Positions 18,261-27,126 are shown, numbered from the stretch's first letter. The stretch is DNA of 64,000 bases from Phycicoccus sp. M110.8 (GCF_032464895.1 NZ_JAWDIC010000004.1:62001-126000), one strand, 5' to 3'. Notes: generated by a model not told the origin, from the sequence alone. Numbers and translations: made by a program.

Positions 18261-20063
18261 TCACTTCGCGGGGGCCCCTGCGTACAGCCCCTCGACCTGG
18301 TCCTGGAAGTCGCGCATCACGATGTTGCGCTTGAGCTTCAGGCTCGGCGTGAGGTAGCCGTTCTCCTCGGTGAAGTCGCCCTCGAGCACGGCGAACTTGC
18401 GGATCGACTCGGCCTTGGAGACCGACTTGTTGGCGTCGTCGACGGCCTTCTGCAGCTCGGCCAGGACGACCTCGTTGCTGCCCGCCTGGGAGAACGGGAC
18501 GCCGTCGATGCCGTTGTTCTTCGCCCAGGTCGGGTACATCTCCTCGTCGAGGGTGATCAGCGCCGCGATGAACGGCTTCTGGTCGCCGACGACGATGCAC
18601 TGCGACACCAGCGGGTGCGCCCGCAGCCGGTCCTCGAGCCCCGCGGGGGCGACGTTCTTGCCGCCGGCGGTGACGAGCAGCTCCTTCTTGCGCCCGGTGA
18701 TCTTGAGGTAGCCGTCCTCGTCGAGCTCGCCGATGTCGCCGGTGTGGAACCAGCCGTCGCGGACCGCGTCCGAGGTCGCGTCGTCGTTGTTGTGGTAGCC
18801 GGCGAAGACGTTGTTGCCGCGGATGAGGATCTCGCCGTCGTCGGCGATGCGGATCCCGACGCCGGGCAGTGGTGCGCCGACCGTGCCGATCTTGACGCGG
18901 TCGGGCACGTTGACGGTGGCCGGTGCGGTCGTCTCGGTCAGGCCGTAGCCCTCGAGCACGGTGACCCCGATGCCACGGAAGAAGTGGCCGAGCCGGGTGC
19001 CGAGCGGCGCCCCGCCGGACACGGCATACATGACCTGCCCACCCATCGCCGCCCGGAGCTTGGAGTAGACGAGCCGGTCGAACAGCGCGTGCCGCACCCG
19101 CAGGCCGATCCCGGCGCCCCCGGTGTCCTGCGCGCTCGACCACGCGATCGCGGTGTCGGCCGCGGTGGCGAAGATCTTGCCCTTGCCCTCGGAGGTCGCC
19201 TTGGCCTCGGCCGAGTTGTAGATCTTCTCGAAGACGCGAGGCACCGACAGGATGAACGTCGGCTTGAACGCGGCGAAGTCGTCGAGCAGGTTCTTGATGT
19301 CGGCGCTGTGGCCCATCTTCGCCTCACCGGCGACGCACAGGACCTGGATGAAGCGCGCGAACACGTGGGCCAGCGGCAGGAAGAGCAGCGTCGACGCGCC
19401 CTCGGCCTGCACGACCGCCTTGAGCTTGGTGATGGCGTTGTCGGCCAGGGCCAGGAAGTTGTCGTGGGTGAGCTGGACGCCCTTGGGGCGGCCGGTGGTG
19501 CCCGAGGTGTAGATGATCGTCGCGGTGCTGCTGCGGTCGATGCCGGCCGTGGCCGCCGCGAGGTCCTCGTCGCTGACGGAGGCGCCCGCTGCGGTGAGCT
19601 CGTCGATGGCGCCGGCGTCGATCTGCCACACGTGCTCCACGCTGCCCAGCTGGTCGCGGACCTCGTCGAGCCCCGCCTCGTGCGCGGGCGTCTCGAGCAT
19701 GATCGCCTTCGCGCCCGAGTCCGACAGGATCCACGCCACCTGCTCCGCCGAGGAGGTCTCGTAGATCGGCACCGTGACCGCACCCGCGGTCCAGATCGCG
19801 AAGTCGGTCAGGGTCCACTCGTACCGGGTCTTGCTCATGATGGCGACCCGGTCGCCGGGGCGGATGCCGGCGGCCACGAGGCCCTTGGCCAGGGCGCGCA
19901 CGTCCTCGTTGAACTGCCGTGCCGTCACGTCGACCCAGCGGCCGTCCTCCTTGCGCGCGAAGGCGACGGCGGAGGGGTTGGACGCGGCGTTGCGCGCGGG
20001 AAGGTCGGCGAGGCTGCCCTCGGTCGTCGGGGGGACGAGCGGGGGCGCGACGTGTTCCTGCAC
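18261..20063 (-). CDS. Long-chain fatty acid-CoA ligase (AMP-dependent synthetase, FadD15-like)
   Basis: 600 residues. It activates fatty acids to acyl-CoA through an acyl-adenylate. Motifs: the phosphate loop IIYTSGTTGRPKG, YAVSGGAPLG, YGLTETTAPAT, and the hinge/ribose motif DGWFHTGDIGELDEDGYLKITGRKKEL; the catalytic C-terminal lysine region is present. GTG at 20063 is chosen because AAAGGAG lies 5 nt upstream; residues coded further upstream are not family-like. The M. tuberculosis counterpart in the same order is fadD15. It is divergent from the SRPBCC genes. Confidence 0.95.
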   Translation of the reverse strand: MQEHVAPPLVPPTTEGSLADLPARNAASNPSAVAFARKEDGRWVDVTARQFNEDVRALAKGLVAAGIRPGDRVAIMSKTRYEWTLTDFAIWTAGAVTVPIYETSSAEQVAWILSDSGAKAIMLETPAHEAGLDEVRDQLGSVEHVWQIDAGAIDELTAAGASVSDEDLAAATAGIDRSSTATIIYTSGTTGRPKGVQLTHDNFLALADNAITKLKAVVQAEGASTLLFLPLAHVFARFIQVLCVAGEAKMGHSADIKNLLDDFAAFKPTFILSVPRVFEKIYNSAEAKATSEGKGKIFATAADTAIAWSSAQDTGGAGIGLRVRHALFDRLVYSKLRAAMGGQVMYAVSGGAPLGTRLGHFFRGIGVTVLEGYGLTETTAPATVNVPDRVKIGTVGAPLPGVGIRIADDGEILIRGNNVFAGYHNNDDATSDAVRDGWFHTGDIGELDEDGYLKITGRKKELLVTAGGKNVAPAGLEDRLRAHPLVSQCIVVGDQKPFIAALITLDEEMYPTWAKNNGIDGVPFSQAGSNEVVLAELQKAVDDANKSVSKAESIRKFAVLEGDFTEENGYLTPSLKLKRNIVMRDFQDQVEGLYAGAPAK

Positions 20064-20218
20064 GGAGTCTCCTTTGACGGCTCGACCGGTGGGATCGCCG
20101 TGGCACCCACGGTGGTGTCGGCGCGGCACCGGTCCTCGTGCGGTCAGACTACCGACCGGTAGGGCCCTGCGGGGAGGTGCGTCCGGACCGGGGGAGTGAC
20201 GTGCGGAACACTGGTCCC

Positions 20219-20569
20219 ATGCGCGAGCGTCGCGTCGACGTCGTCGACGACACGTACATCCGGGCCGCGCCGGAGCGGGTCCGCACCCGCCTGGACGACG
20301 AGGCCTGGTGCGACCGCGTCTGGCCGCACCTCGTCCGGACGCTGCAGCGCGACCGCGGGGTCAAGGGGGTCCGCTGGACCGTCGCCGGACAGGTGGTCGG
20401 GGAGATGGAGGTCTGGATCGAGCCGTGGTGGGACGGCGCCGTCGTGCACCACTACCTGCGGGGCACGACCGGCCCTCGCGCACCCCGCGACGTGGCCACC
20501 CGGCACACCCTCCGGTGGAAGGTCGCGGTGCACGCGCTGAAGGACTCGCTCGAAGGGACTTCGGGGTAG
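20219..20569 (+). CDS. SRPBCC (START-like) fold protein, short
   Basis: 116 residues (MRERRVDVVDDTYIRAAPERV ... WCDRVWPHLVRTLQRDRGVKGVRWTVAG ... VHHYLRGTT ... RWKVAVHALKDSLEG). It is a small relative of polyketide cyclase/START proteins that bind hydrophobic ligands. ATG 20219 is used; GTG 20201 behind GGGGGAG is an alternative. It is followed 10 nt later by a second SRPBCC gene, and its TAG stop is part of that gene's probable -10 box. M. tuberculosis has a comparable pair (Rv2185c and neighbour) next to an ArsA-like ATPase. Ligand unknown. Confidence 0.78.
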   Translation: MRERRVDVVDDTYIRAAPERVRTRLDDEAWCDRVWPHLVRTLQRDRGVKGVRWTVAGQVVGEMEVWIEPWWDGAVVHHYLRGTTGPRAPRDVATRHTLRWKVAVHALKDSLEGTSG

Positions 20570-20572
20570 CCT
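20567..20572 (+). promoter_or_regulatory. -10 box (TAGCCT) built on the previous stop codon
   Basis: TAGCCT begins with the TAG stop of the upstream gene and lies 7 nt before the ATG at 20580; predicted leaderless start. Confidence 0.5.
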
Positions 20573-20579
20573 TCCGCGC

Positions 20580-21026
20580 ATGGCCGACCGCACGGAGTCC
20601 AGCATCGACATCGCCGCCAAGCCCGGCGAGGTCCTCGACGTCATCGCGGACTTCGAGAGCTACCCGCAGTGGGCCACCGAGGTCAAGAAGGTCGAGGTCC
20701 TCACCGAGGAGGGTGACGGCTGGGCCGACCAGGTCCGCTTCACCCTCGACGCCGGCGCGATCAAGGACACCTACGTCCTCGACTACGAGTGGGACGTCAC
20801 CCGCAACGGCACCGGCGTGGTGTCCTGGGGCCTGGTCGAGGCATCGGTGCTGAAGGCCATGAACGGCTCGTACACCCTGGCGGCCAAGGGGTCTGCCGGC
20901 ACGACCGTCACCTACCGACTGGCGGTCGACGTCAAGATCCCGATGCTCGGGATGCTCAAGCGCAAGGCGGAGAAGGTCATCATCGACACCGCGCTCAAGG
21001 AGCTCAAGAAGCGCGTCGAGGGCTGA
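20580..21026 (+). CDS. SRPBCC (polyketide cyclase/START-like) protein
   Basis: 148 residues, full SRPBCC fold: TESSIDIAAKPGEVLDVIADFESYPQWATEVKKVEV at the N-terminus, beta strands in the middle, and a long C-terminal helix (MLKRKAEKVIIDTALKELKKRVEG). Proteins of this type bind lipids or polyketide-like ligands. It is followed 17 nt later by the ArsA-like ATPase gene, an arrangement kept in mycobacteria (Rv2185c-Rv2184c) and streptomycetes. A role in membrane lipid or tail-anchored protein handling is only inference. Confidence 0.9.
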   Translation: MADRTESSIDIAAKPGEVLDVIADFESYPQWATEVKKVEVLTEEGDGWADQVRFTLDAGAIKDTYVLDYEWDVTRNGTGVVSWGLVEASVLKAMNGSYTLAAKGSAGTTVTYRLAVDVKIPMLGMLKRKAEKVIIDTALKELKKRVEG

Positions 21027-21043
21027 GGCCCGGTCGCGGCACG

Positions 21044-22258
21044 ATGCGCGTTCTCCTCTTCACCGGCAAGGGCGGTGTCGGCAAGACCACGACGGCTGCC
21101 GCCACCGCGGTCCGCGCCGCCCGGTCCGGGGTCAAGACGCTGGTCATGTCGACCGATGCGGCGCACTCCCTCGGCGACGCGCTCGAGGTCGACCTGGGCG
21201 CCCGTCCCGGCGAGCCGGTCGAGGTCGAGCCCGGCCTCTTCGCCCTGCAGGTCAGCCCGCCGCACCTGCTCGGGCCGTCGTGGCGGGTGGTCCAGGACTA
21301 CCTGCTCAGCGTCCTGGGGACCGTCGGCGTGGACCCGGTGGTGGCCGAGGAGCTGACCCGCCTCCCCGGGGCCGAGGAGATCGCCGCCCTGCTCGAGCTG
21401 CGCGCCCAGGTCGAGTCCGGACCGTGGGACCTCGTGGTCGTGGACTGCGCCCCCACGGCCGAGACCCTGCGGCTGCTGGCGCTGCCGGAGGCGCTGGCCT
21501 GGCACCTCGAGCGGCTGCTCCCCGCCCAGCGCGGCCTCATCCGCACCCTGCGTCCGGCCGCCGCCGCCGCGGCCGGCGTCCCGCTGCCGGACCCGGCCGT
21601 CGTCGAGGCCGTGACGGGGTGGCACCGGCAGATGCGGCAGGTCCACCGGCTCCTCACGGGGGACCAGACGTCCGTCCGGCTCGTCCTGACGCCCGAGCGC
21701 GTGGTGATCGCCGAGTCCCGCCGGACCTGGACGTCGTTGTCCCTCTACGGGTTCGTCGTGGACGCGGTCGTGGTCAACCGCGTCTTCCCCGATGCCGTCG
21801 CCGACGCGGGCCGGCGGACGCCTGACCCGTGGCGGGCGGGGTGGAACACCTCGCAGCAGCAGGGGCTGGAGGAGGTGCGCGACTCCTTCGCCGGGTTGGC
21901 GCTGCACGTGACGCCGTACCTGCCGGCCGAGCCCATCGGCGCGGACGCGCTGGCCGGTCTGGCGGCCGAGCAGGACGGCGGTCCCGACGAGCTCCTCGCT
22001 CCCGTCGCGCACCGCGGCATGGCGGTCGACCGCGACGGCGACGGCTTCCTGCTCACGCTGCCCCTGCCCGGTGCCCACGCGGCCGACCTCGTCCTGCAGC
22101 GCCGCGGCGACGAGCTGCTCGTGACGCTGGGGGAGCACCGGCGCGTGCTGACCCTGCCCGCGGCTCTGCAACGATGCGTGGTCGAGCGCGCCGCCGTCCG
22201 CGAGGGCAGGCTGGCGGTGCGGTTCGTCCCCGACGAGGAGGTGTGGCCGCGTGGTTGA
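21044..22258 (+). CDS. ArsA/GET3-like ATPase
   Basis: 404 residues. The deviant Walker A LLFTGKGGVGKTTTAA at the N-terminus carries the signature lysine; switch I is in MSTDAAHSLGDAL and switch II in LVVVDCAPTAETLRLL. The C-terminal 80 residues form a small domain (LLTLPLPGAHAADLVLQRRGDELLVTLGEHRRVLTLP) that looks like an HSP20/ArsA_HSP20 fold. No arsenite-binding Cys triad is visible, so arsenic efflux is unlikely. The family is conserved beside SRPBCC genes in actinobacteria. It overlaps the next gene by 8 nt. Confidence 0.9.
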   Translation: MRVLLFTGKGGVGKTTTAAATAVRAARSGVKTLVMSTDAAHSLGDALEVDLGARPGEPVEVEPGLFALQVSPPHLLGPSWRVVQDYLLSVLGTVGVDPVVAEELTRLPGAEEIAALLELRAQVESGPWDLVVVDCAPTAETLRLLALPEALAWHLERLLPAQRGLIRTLRPAAAAAAGVPLPDPAVVEAVTGWHRQMRQVHRLLTGDQTSVRLVLTPERVVIAESRRTWTSLSLYGFVVDAVVVNRVFPDAVADAGRRTPDPWRAGWNTSQQQGLEEVRDSFAGLALHVTPYLPAEPIGADALAGLAAEQDGGPDELLAPVAHRGMAVDRDGDGFLLTLPLPGAHAADLVLQRRGDELLVTLGEHRRVLTLPAALQRCVVERAAVREGRLAVRFVPDEEVWPRG

Positions 22259-22823
22259 CCAGGAGCGAGCGCCCGTGGGCTCGGTCGCGGAGGAGGCCGC
22301 GCGCCTGCTCGACGCCCTGGGTGGCTGGGCCGCGAGCAGCGGGTATGCCGCCGGCGCCTCGTCGCGCGGCAGCGCTCAGGACACCGGGCACCCGACCGCT
22401 GACGACGCCCGTGGCGGCGCTGGCCCGCACGCCTCGGACGCACATGGCGCGGCAAACGCCCACGGCGACACCCGTGGCGGGACGCGCGGGAGCACGGGGT
22501 CGACGTCCGGCGGCGACGGCCACTGCGAGCACTGCGGCGCCGAGGCGGGCACGGGCCGGGCGGTGGTCTGCCGGCTGTGCCCCGTCTGCCAGGGGATCGG
22601 GCTGCTCCGCTCGGTCCGCCCGGAGACCGTGGACCGGCTCGCCGACCTCGCGGGTGCGCTCGCCGACACCCTGCGCGACCTCGCCGACCACCGGCGCGCC
22701 AGCCCGGCATCGGCCGGTGAGGCTCCCCCCGGGGCGACGCCCGCCGACCACGCGGGCGCCCGGCACACCCGGTCGCGGGTGCAGGACATCGCGGTCGAGG
22801 ACGAGACGACGGCCACCTCGTGA
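22251..22823 (+). CDS. Cys-rich protein of unknown function (DUF5304-like)
   Basis: 190 residues. A conserved N-terminal helix (SVAEEAARLLDALGGWA) precedes a low-complexity Ser/Gly/Ala/His stretch. A Cys cluster follows (CEHCG ... CRLCPVCQG, i.e. CxxC and CxxCxxC) that probably binds zinc, then an amphipathic helix (VDRLADLAGALADTLRDLAD) and an acidic end. Position between an ArsA-like ATPase and a ROK glucokinase matches proteins annotated DUF5304 in streptomycetes. It overlaps both neighbours (8 nt and 4 nt), so it is translated as part of one operon. No function is known. Confidence 0.72.
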   Translation: MVDQERAPVGSVAEEAARLLDALGGWAASSGYAAGASSRGSAQDTGHPTADDARGGAGPHASDAHGAANAHGDTRGGTRGSTGSTSGGDGHCEHCGAEAGTGRAVVCRLCPVCQGIGLLRSVRPETVDRLADLAGALADTLRDLADHRRASPASAGEAPPGATPADHAGARHTRSRVQDIAVEDETTATS

Positions 22824-23791
22824 GCCTCGCGATCGGCATCGACATCGGCGGCACCAAGGTCGCCGGCGGCCTCGTCACGGCTGAGGGGGTGGTGGTGGGC
22901 CGCGCCCGCCGCGACACCCCGCACCGCTCGAAGAGCCCGGCCGTGGTCGAGGACACCATCGTCGAAGTCGTCGACGAGCTGCTGGCAGCCGCCGACGACG
23001 AGGTGGTGGGCGTCGGCATCGGGGCCGCGGGCTTCGTCGCGGCCGACCGCGCGACCGTCGTCTTCGCGCCCCACCTGTCCTGGCGGGACGAGCCGCTGCA
23101 GGCCAACCTGCAGCGCCGGGTGCCCGTGCCGATCAGCGTCGACAACGACGCCAACGCCGCCGTCTGGGCCGAGTGGCGCTTCGGCGCGGCCCGGGGCGAG
23201 TCGAACGTCGTCATGGTCAACCTTGGCACCGGGATCGGGGGCGCGCTCCTGCTCGACGGGCACGTGCTGCGTGGGCAGTTCGGGATCGCCGGCGAGTTCG
23301 GCCACATGCAGGTCGTCCCCGGCGGCCAGCGCTGCGAGTGCGGCAACAAGGGCTGCTGGGAGCAGTACGCGTCGGGCAACGCCCTGGTCCGCGAGGCCCG
23401 CTCGCTCATGACCGCCAACAGCCCCATGGCGACCGACCTGCTGGACCGGGCGGGCGGTGACCCCATGGCGCTGACCGGCCCGATGATCACCGAGGCGGCC
23501 CGGGACGGCGACCCCACGGCCACCGAGCTGCTCACCGAGATCGGCCACTGGCTCGGCGTGGGCATCGCCAACCTCGCTGCCGCGTTCGACCCCGGCATGT
23601 TCGTCATCGGCGGCGGCGTCAGCGCTGCGGGGGACCTGCTGCTCGAGCCCGCGACGACGATGTTCCGGCGCAGCCTGACCGGTCGTGGCTACCGGCCCCT
23701 CGCGCAGATCGTCCTCGCCCAGCTGGGCAACGAGGCAGGGCTCATCGGCGCTGCCGACCTGGCCCGGGACGGCGCGGGGACTGCGGCGTGA
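22820..23791 (+). CDS. glk: ROK-family glucokinase
   Basis: 323 residues. The ATP-binding start IGIDIGGTKVAGG, the active-site loop SVDNDANAAVWAEW with the catalytic Asp, the second phosphate motif NLGTGIGGALL, and the ROK zinc site GEFGHMQVV...CECGNKGCWEQYASG are all complete. It phosphorylates glucose to glucose-6-phosphate; ATP is the likely donor. Length is standard for actinobacterial GlkA. Start GTG overlaps the upstream stop (GTGA), and its own stop overlaps the next GTG the same way. Confidence 0.95.
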   Translation: MSLAIGIDIGGTKVAGGLVTAEGVVVGRARRDTPHRSKSPAVVEDTIVEVVDELLAAADDEVVGVGIGAAGFVAADRATVVFAPHLSWRDEPLQANLQRRVPVPISVDNDANAAVWAEWRFGAARGESNVVMVNLGTGIGGALLLDGHVLRGQFGIAGEFGHMQVVPGGQRCECGNKGCWEQYASGNALVREARSLMTANSPMATDLLDRAGGDPMALTGPMITEAARDGDPTATELLTEIGHWLGVGIANLAAAFDPGMFVIGGGVSAAGDLLLEPATTMFRRSLTGRGYRPLAQIVLAQLGNEAGLIGAADLARDGAGTAA

Positions 23792-24480
23792 GCGCGATGC
23801 GCGTCGCGTCCTACAACCTCAAGGACTTCACCCTCGACCGGCACGCGGCGGCCCGTGTCATCCGGGCGATCGACCCCGACGTCCTGTGCCTCCAGGAGGT
23901 GCCGCGCCGCCTGTTCTCGTCGTGGCGGGTGTCGGCTTTCGCGGCCGAGTGCGGGATGTGCTGGTCCGGCCGGCACCGTGGCAGCGGCGGGACGACGATC
24001 TTCACCTCGCTGCGCGTGCAGGTGTCCGAGTCGCGCCACCACCGGTTGCGGGTGGCGGCACTGCAGCGCACCCGCGGTTATGCCGTGGCGCGGGTCGGGC
24101 CCGCCGGTTCGCAGCCGCTGGTGGTGGCCTCGGTGCACCTCTCGCTCGACGCGGCCGAGCGCGACCGGCACGCGGCGCAGATCCTGCAGACGGTCGCGGC
24201 AGGCGACCCGGTGCTGCTCGCCGGGGACCTCAACGAGGGGGAGAGCGGCCGGGCGTGGCAGCGCTTCGCCGCCGGGCTCCGGCTGGTGTCGCCCACGACG
24301 CCGACCTACCCGGCGCCGGCGCCCCGGCGGCTGCTCGACGTCGTGTTCGCCTCACCGGAGCTGACGGTGCTGCCGCACCGCGACGTGCCGCTGCCCGAGG
24401 CGGACCTGCTGGCGGCGAGCGACCACCGCCCGGTGTGGGTCGACCTGGACCTCGACCCGGCGGCCGCCGCGCGCCCCTGA
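23788..24480 (+). CDS. Endonuclease/exonuclease/phosphatase (EEP) family protein
   Basis: 230 residues. EEP-fold motifs: RVASYNLKDF (metal-binding Asn), DVLCLQEVP (Glu), VVASVHLSLD, LLAGDLNEG (Asp, Asn) and the final SDHRPVWVDLDL (Asp-His). The active site is complete, so it should be a phosphodiesterase; whether it acts on DNA, a phospholipid or another ester is unknown. GTG at 23788 gives the GTGA overlap with glk; ATG at 23797 is an alternative. It is the last gene of the run that begins with the ArsA-like ATPase. Confidence 0.88.
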   Translation: MSAMRVASYNLKDFTLDRHAAARVIRAIDPDVLCLQEVPRRLFSSWRVSAFAAECGMCWSGRHRGSGGTTIFTSLRVQVSESRHHRLRVAALQRTRGYAVARVGPAGSQPLVVASVHLSLDAAERDRHAAQILQTVAAGDPVLLAGDLNEGESGRAWQRFAAGLRLVSPTTPTYPAPAPRRLLDVVFASPELTVLPHRDVPLPEADLLAASDHRPVWVDLDLDPAAAARP

Positions 24481-24490
24481 GAGAGCGCGG

Positions 24491-25300
24491 TCAGCCGGTG
24501 GTGCGTCCGACCCAGACAGTGGGGCCCCTCGTGTCGATGTCCGGGCCGTCCACCACCTCGACGCGGGGGGCGTAGCGCCGCACGGCTGCGACCAGCTCGG
24601 AGCGCTGCCCGTCGTCGAGCGCCTTGGCCAGCGGTTGGTAGGGCAGGCGAAGCGCGGCATCTGCAGTGCCGCTGGTCGTCGCGGCCTGGAGCATCGCCAG
24701 CACGTCGGGGCGGGTGCGCCGCAGCTCGTCCAGCGCCCGGGGATCCAGCGACGAGAGGTCGACCGCGCCCGGGGCGAGTGGCCGCAGTCCCGCTGGCTCG
24801 GGCAGCGGCGGGGTGACGACCGGTGCCTGGGCAGGTCCCGCATCCTCGAGGACCAGCGCGATGGCCGGCCGCCTCGACGGGCCGTATGCCGCGCGCCCGG
24901 AGGGCTCAAGGGCCCAGCAGACGACGAGCCGGCTGACCGCCGACCAGGGGACGACCTGTGCCCGTCTCTCGCCCGGACCCATGCCTAGACCACTCAGGTA
25001 GATGCCGCCCGGACCGGCTGCCAGCTGCGGCACCGACGCCGCGCGCAGGCCCTGGCGGGCGGCGAGACCCGCGCCCGCGGCGATCAGCCCGCCGATGACG
25101 AAGCCGGCGAGCGACAGGTGCACGAGGGCGACGACTGCCAGGACGCCCGCGAAGCACGCACCGATCGCAGGGACGGCGACCCCGACCGCAGCACTGCCCC
25201 GAGGCATCTCGAGGACGTAGGCCGTAGGGTCGCCCGCCGTGGCCTCACCCGGGGCGGCGCCCACCCCGGTCTGGTCGGAGGTGATGCTGATCCGCGGCAT
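24491..25300 (-). CDS. Hypothetical two-helix membrane protein
   Basis: 269 residues. An N-terminal soluble part of about 35 residues is followed by two adjacent hydrophobic segments (VGVAVPAIGACFAGVLAVVALVHL and FVIGGLIAAGAGLAA). A soluble domain of about 180 residues then starts GPGGIYLSGLGMGPGERRAQVVPWSAVSRLVV, which resembles the beta-rich PH-like domains of bacterial membrane proteins. ATG at 25300 follows GGGGAGGA by about 4 nt; the frame is open slightly further upstream. Convergent with the EEP gene, 10 nt apart. No assigned function. Confidence 0.65.
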   Translation of the reverse strand: MPRISITSDQTGVGAAPGEATAGDPTAYVLEMPRGSAAVGVAVPAIGACFAGVLAVVALVHLSLAGFVIGGLIAAGAGLAARQGLRAASVPQLAAGPGGIYLSGLGMGPGERRAQVVPWSAVSRLVVCWALEPSGRAAYGPSRRPAIALVLEDAGPAQAPVVTPPLPEPAGLRPLAPGAVDLSSLDPRALDELRRTRPDVLAMLQAATTSGTADAALRLPYQPLAKALDDGQRSELVAAVRRYAPRVEVVDGPDIDTRGPTVWVGRTTG

Positions 25301-25420
25301 ACGTCCTCCCCTGCAGGTGTCGTCGGTCGGCGGCAACCTAGTGACGCAGCCGGCACCACGGGGGACGAACGGGGCAGGTCGGTACGAACGGGTGAGGACC
25401 GTTACGGCGGCGGGCCGCGG

Positions 25421-25993
25421 TCAGACGCGGGCGCCGTTGTCCGGGTCGTCCTCGTCGCGCGAGTGCGGCTGGCGCAGCACCAGCAGGACGAAGCCGCCGA
25501 CCATGAGCCCGAGCGCGCCCAGGGTCCACCACAGCCCCATGTCCTGGTCGAACAGGACGATCCACAGCAGCAGGAGCGGGCCGGCGACGAGCCCGACGAT
25601 GATGCCCCAGAACTGCAGGTCCTCCTGCGGCGGCAGCGGCGCCACCGGGCCGGGCTCGAAGTGCTCCTCCTCGTCAAGCGCGGTGAGCTCGTCGGGGTCG
25701 GGGTCGGGGTCGTCGGCCTCGGCGGGCTCGACGCCGCGCCAGACCACGAAGGGGCGGATCGGCGGCGGGTTGGTCGGGTTGCCCTCGGGGTGCAGCGGCG
25801 GGTTGACCGTCGACCCCTGCGCGGGGCGCTCGGGTGCCACGTGGTCTGGCGAGGGTCGGTCGACCGCGGGCCGGTCGACGGCGGGCCGGTCGGGGGTGGG
25901 CCGGTCGACCGCGGGGCGGTCCGGCACCACGGCGACGTCGTCCCAGTGCGCGATGATGTCCGCGAACTGCGCGTCCACGTCCTTGTCGCCCAT
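25421..25993 (-). CDS. Hypothetical membrane protein with Pro/Arg/Asp repeats
   Basis: 190 residues. The first 30 residues (MGDKDVDAQFADIIAHWDDV) are family-like; then comes a run of PDRPAVDRP-type repeats (coded at about 25858-25920), an acidic stretch, and two C-terminal membrane helices (WGIIVGLVAGPLLLLWIVLF and WTLGALGLMVGGFVLLVLR). The C-terminal DUF308-like hairpin and the charged tail suggest a small integral membrane protein. The start ATG at 25993 has AGAGGGG upstream. It is divergent from the acyltransferase gene. In the M. tuberculosis order, Rv2183c is in this place, but I cannot prove orthology. Confidence 0.7.
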   Translation of the reverse strand: MGDKDVDAQFADIIAHWDDVAVVPDRPAVDRPTPDRPAVDRPAVDRPSPDHVAPERPAQGSTVNPPLHPEGNPTNPPPIRPFVVWRGVEPAEADDPDPDPDELTALDEEEHFEPGPVAPLPPQEDLQFWGIIVGLVAGPLLLLWIVLFDQDMGLWWTLGALGLMVGGFVLLVLRQPHSRDEDDPDNGARV

Positions 25994-26144
25994 GGGCCCC
26001 TCTGCTTCCGACCGGGGACCGTGCGCACTGCGACCGTTCCCACCGACGCGACAACGATACGTGGCGCCCGGCCCGGAGGCGAGGGCCGTCCGCCCGGCGA
26101 ATGCGGCGGATCCCGACGGGCAGCGGCGCACACCACTGGTGTCG

Positions 26145-26150
26145 TAGAGT
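26145..26150 (+). promoter_or_regulatory. -10 box (TAGAGT) upstream of acyltransferase
   Basis: TAGAGT fits TANNNT and lies 24 nt before GTG 26175, giving a short leader that contains the AGGAGG ribosome site at about 26163. Confidence 0.5.
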
Positions 26151-26174
26151 TCCTCGCGTCACAGGAGGTATGGG

Positions 26175-27113
26175 GTGTTCTACTGGGTTCTCAAGACGGT
26201 CGTGCTTGGGCCGCTGCTCAAGCTGCTGTTCCGGCCGTGGGTCGAGGGCGAGGAGAACATCCCCGACGAGGGGGCCGCGATCTTCGCGAGCAACCACCTC
26301 TCCTTCTCCGACTCGATCTTCCTGCCGCTCATGGTCCCGCGGCGGATGACGTTCCTCGCCAAGTCCGACTACTTCACCGGCCGCGGCATCAAGGGCCGCC
26401 TCACCGCGGCGTTCTTCAAGGGCGTGGGCCAGCTGCCCATCGACCGCTCCGGCGGCCGCGCGGGTGAGGCGGCGCTGCGCCAGGGCCTGAAGGTGCTGCG
26501 GCGCGGCGAGCTGCTCGGCATCTACCCCGAGGGCACCCGCAGCCCCGACGGCCGGCTCTACCGCGGTCGCACCGGCGTGGCCCGCATGGCCCTGGAGGCC
26601 GGCGTCCCGGTCCTGCCGGTCGCGATGATCGGCACGGACAAGGCCCAGCCCACGGGCAAGAAGGTACCCAAGCTCATGCGGATCGGCATCAAGATCGGCA
26701 AGCCGCTGGACTTCTCACGCTACGAGGGCATGGAGGACGACCGGTTCGTCCTGCGCTCGGTCACCGACGAGATCATGTACGAGCTCATGCTGCTGTCCGG
26801 CCAGGAGTACGTCGACATGTACGCCACGTCGATGAAGGACCGGATCCTCGCCGCCGCCAAGACCAAGGCCCGCGAGATCCAGGAGGCCGCCCTGCCGGGT
26901 GCCGCGGCTAAGGAGCTCGAGGAGGCGCTCGCCGCCGGCGAGGAGTCCTCGACCCGGGCGGCGAGCCGCGCCGTGGACGACGCCGCCGCCGACATCGACG
27001 AGCGCACCGCGAGCGAGGGCCGACCCGCCGCGGACGGCGACACCGGGCGGAGCGACGACGAGCGCCCGGGTGGCGAGTCCGGCAGCGGCTCCGTCGACCG
27101 CGCTGCGTCCTGA
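26175..27113 (+). CDS. 1-acylglycerol-3-phosphate acyltransferase (PlsC-like)
   Basis: 312 residues. It acylates a lysophospholipid or related glycerolipid at the inner membrane. Motifs: ASNHLSFSDS (H-x4-D catalytic pair), FKGVGQLPIDRSGG, IYPEGTRSPDGRLYRGRTG (EGTRS), and VPVLPVAMIGT. The N-terminus has a membrane-associated segment (MFYWVLKTVVLGPLLKLLF). The last 90 residues are charged low-complexity sequence (Ala/Glu/Asp/Gly) not needed for the fold. GTG at 26175 follows AGGAGG. The counterpart in the mycobacterial order is Rv2182c. Confidence 0.92.
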   Translation: MFYWVLKTVVLGPLLKLLFRPWVEGEENIPDEGAAIFASNHLSFSDSIFLPLMVPRRMTFLAKSDYFTGRGIKGRLTAAFFKGVGQLPIDRSGGRAGEAALRQGLKVLRRGELLGIYPEGTRSPDGRLYRGRTGVARMALEAGVPVLPVAMIGTDKAQPTGKKVPKLMRIGIKIGKPLDFSRYEGMEDDRFVLRSVTDEIMYELMLLSGQEYVDMYATSMKDRILAAAKTKAREIQEAALPGAAAKELEEALAAGEESSTRAASRAVDDAAADIDERTASEGRPAADGDTGRSDDERPGGESGSGSVDRAAS

Positions 27114-27126
27114 CGCGGGTCCCGGC

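Noticed and set aside
15027-20162. A very long plus-strand open frame over 5 kb
   Set aside because: It runs through genes in other frames and antisense to the acyl-CoA ligase and membrane protein; the GC-rich DNA has few stops. Real genes there have full domain motifs.
21044-22258. Arsenite efflux ATPase (ArsA proper)
   Set aside because: No arsenite-binding Cys triad, single ATPase unit and no arsB/arsC; conserved context is SRPBCC genes.
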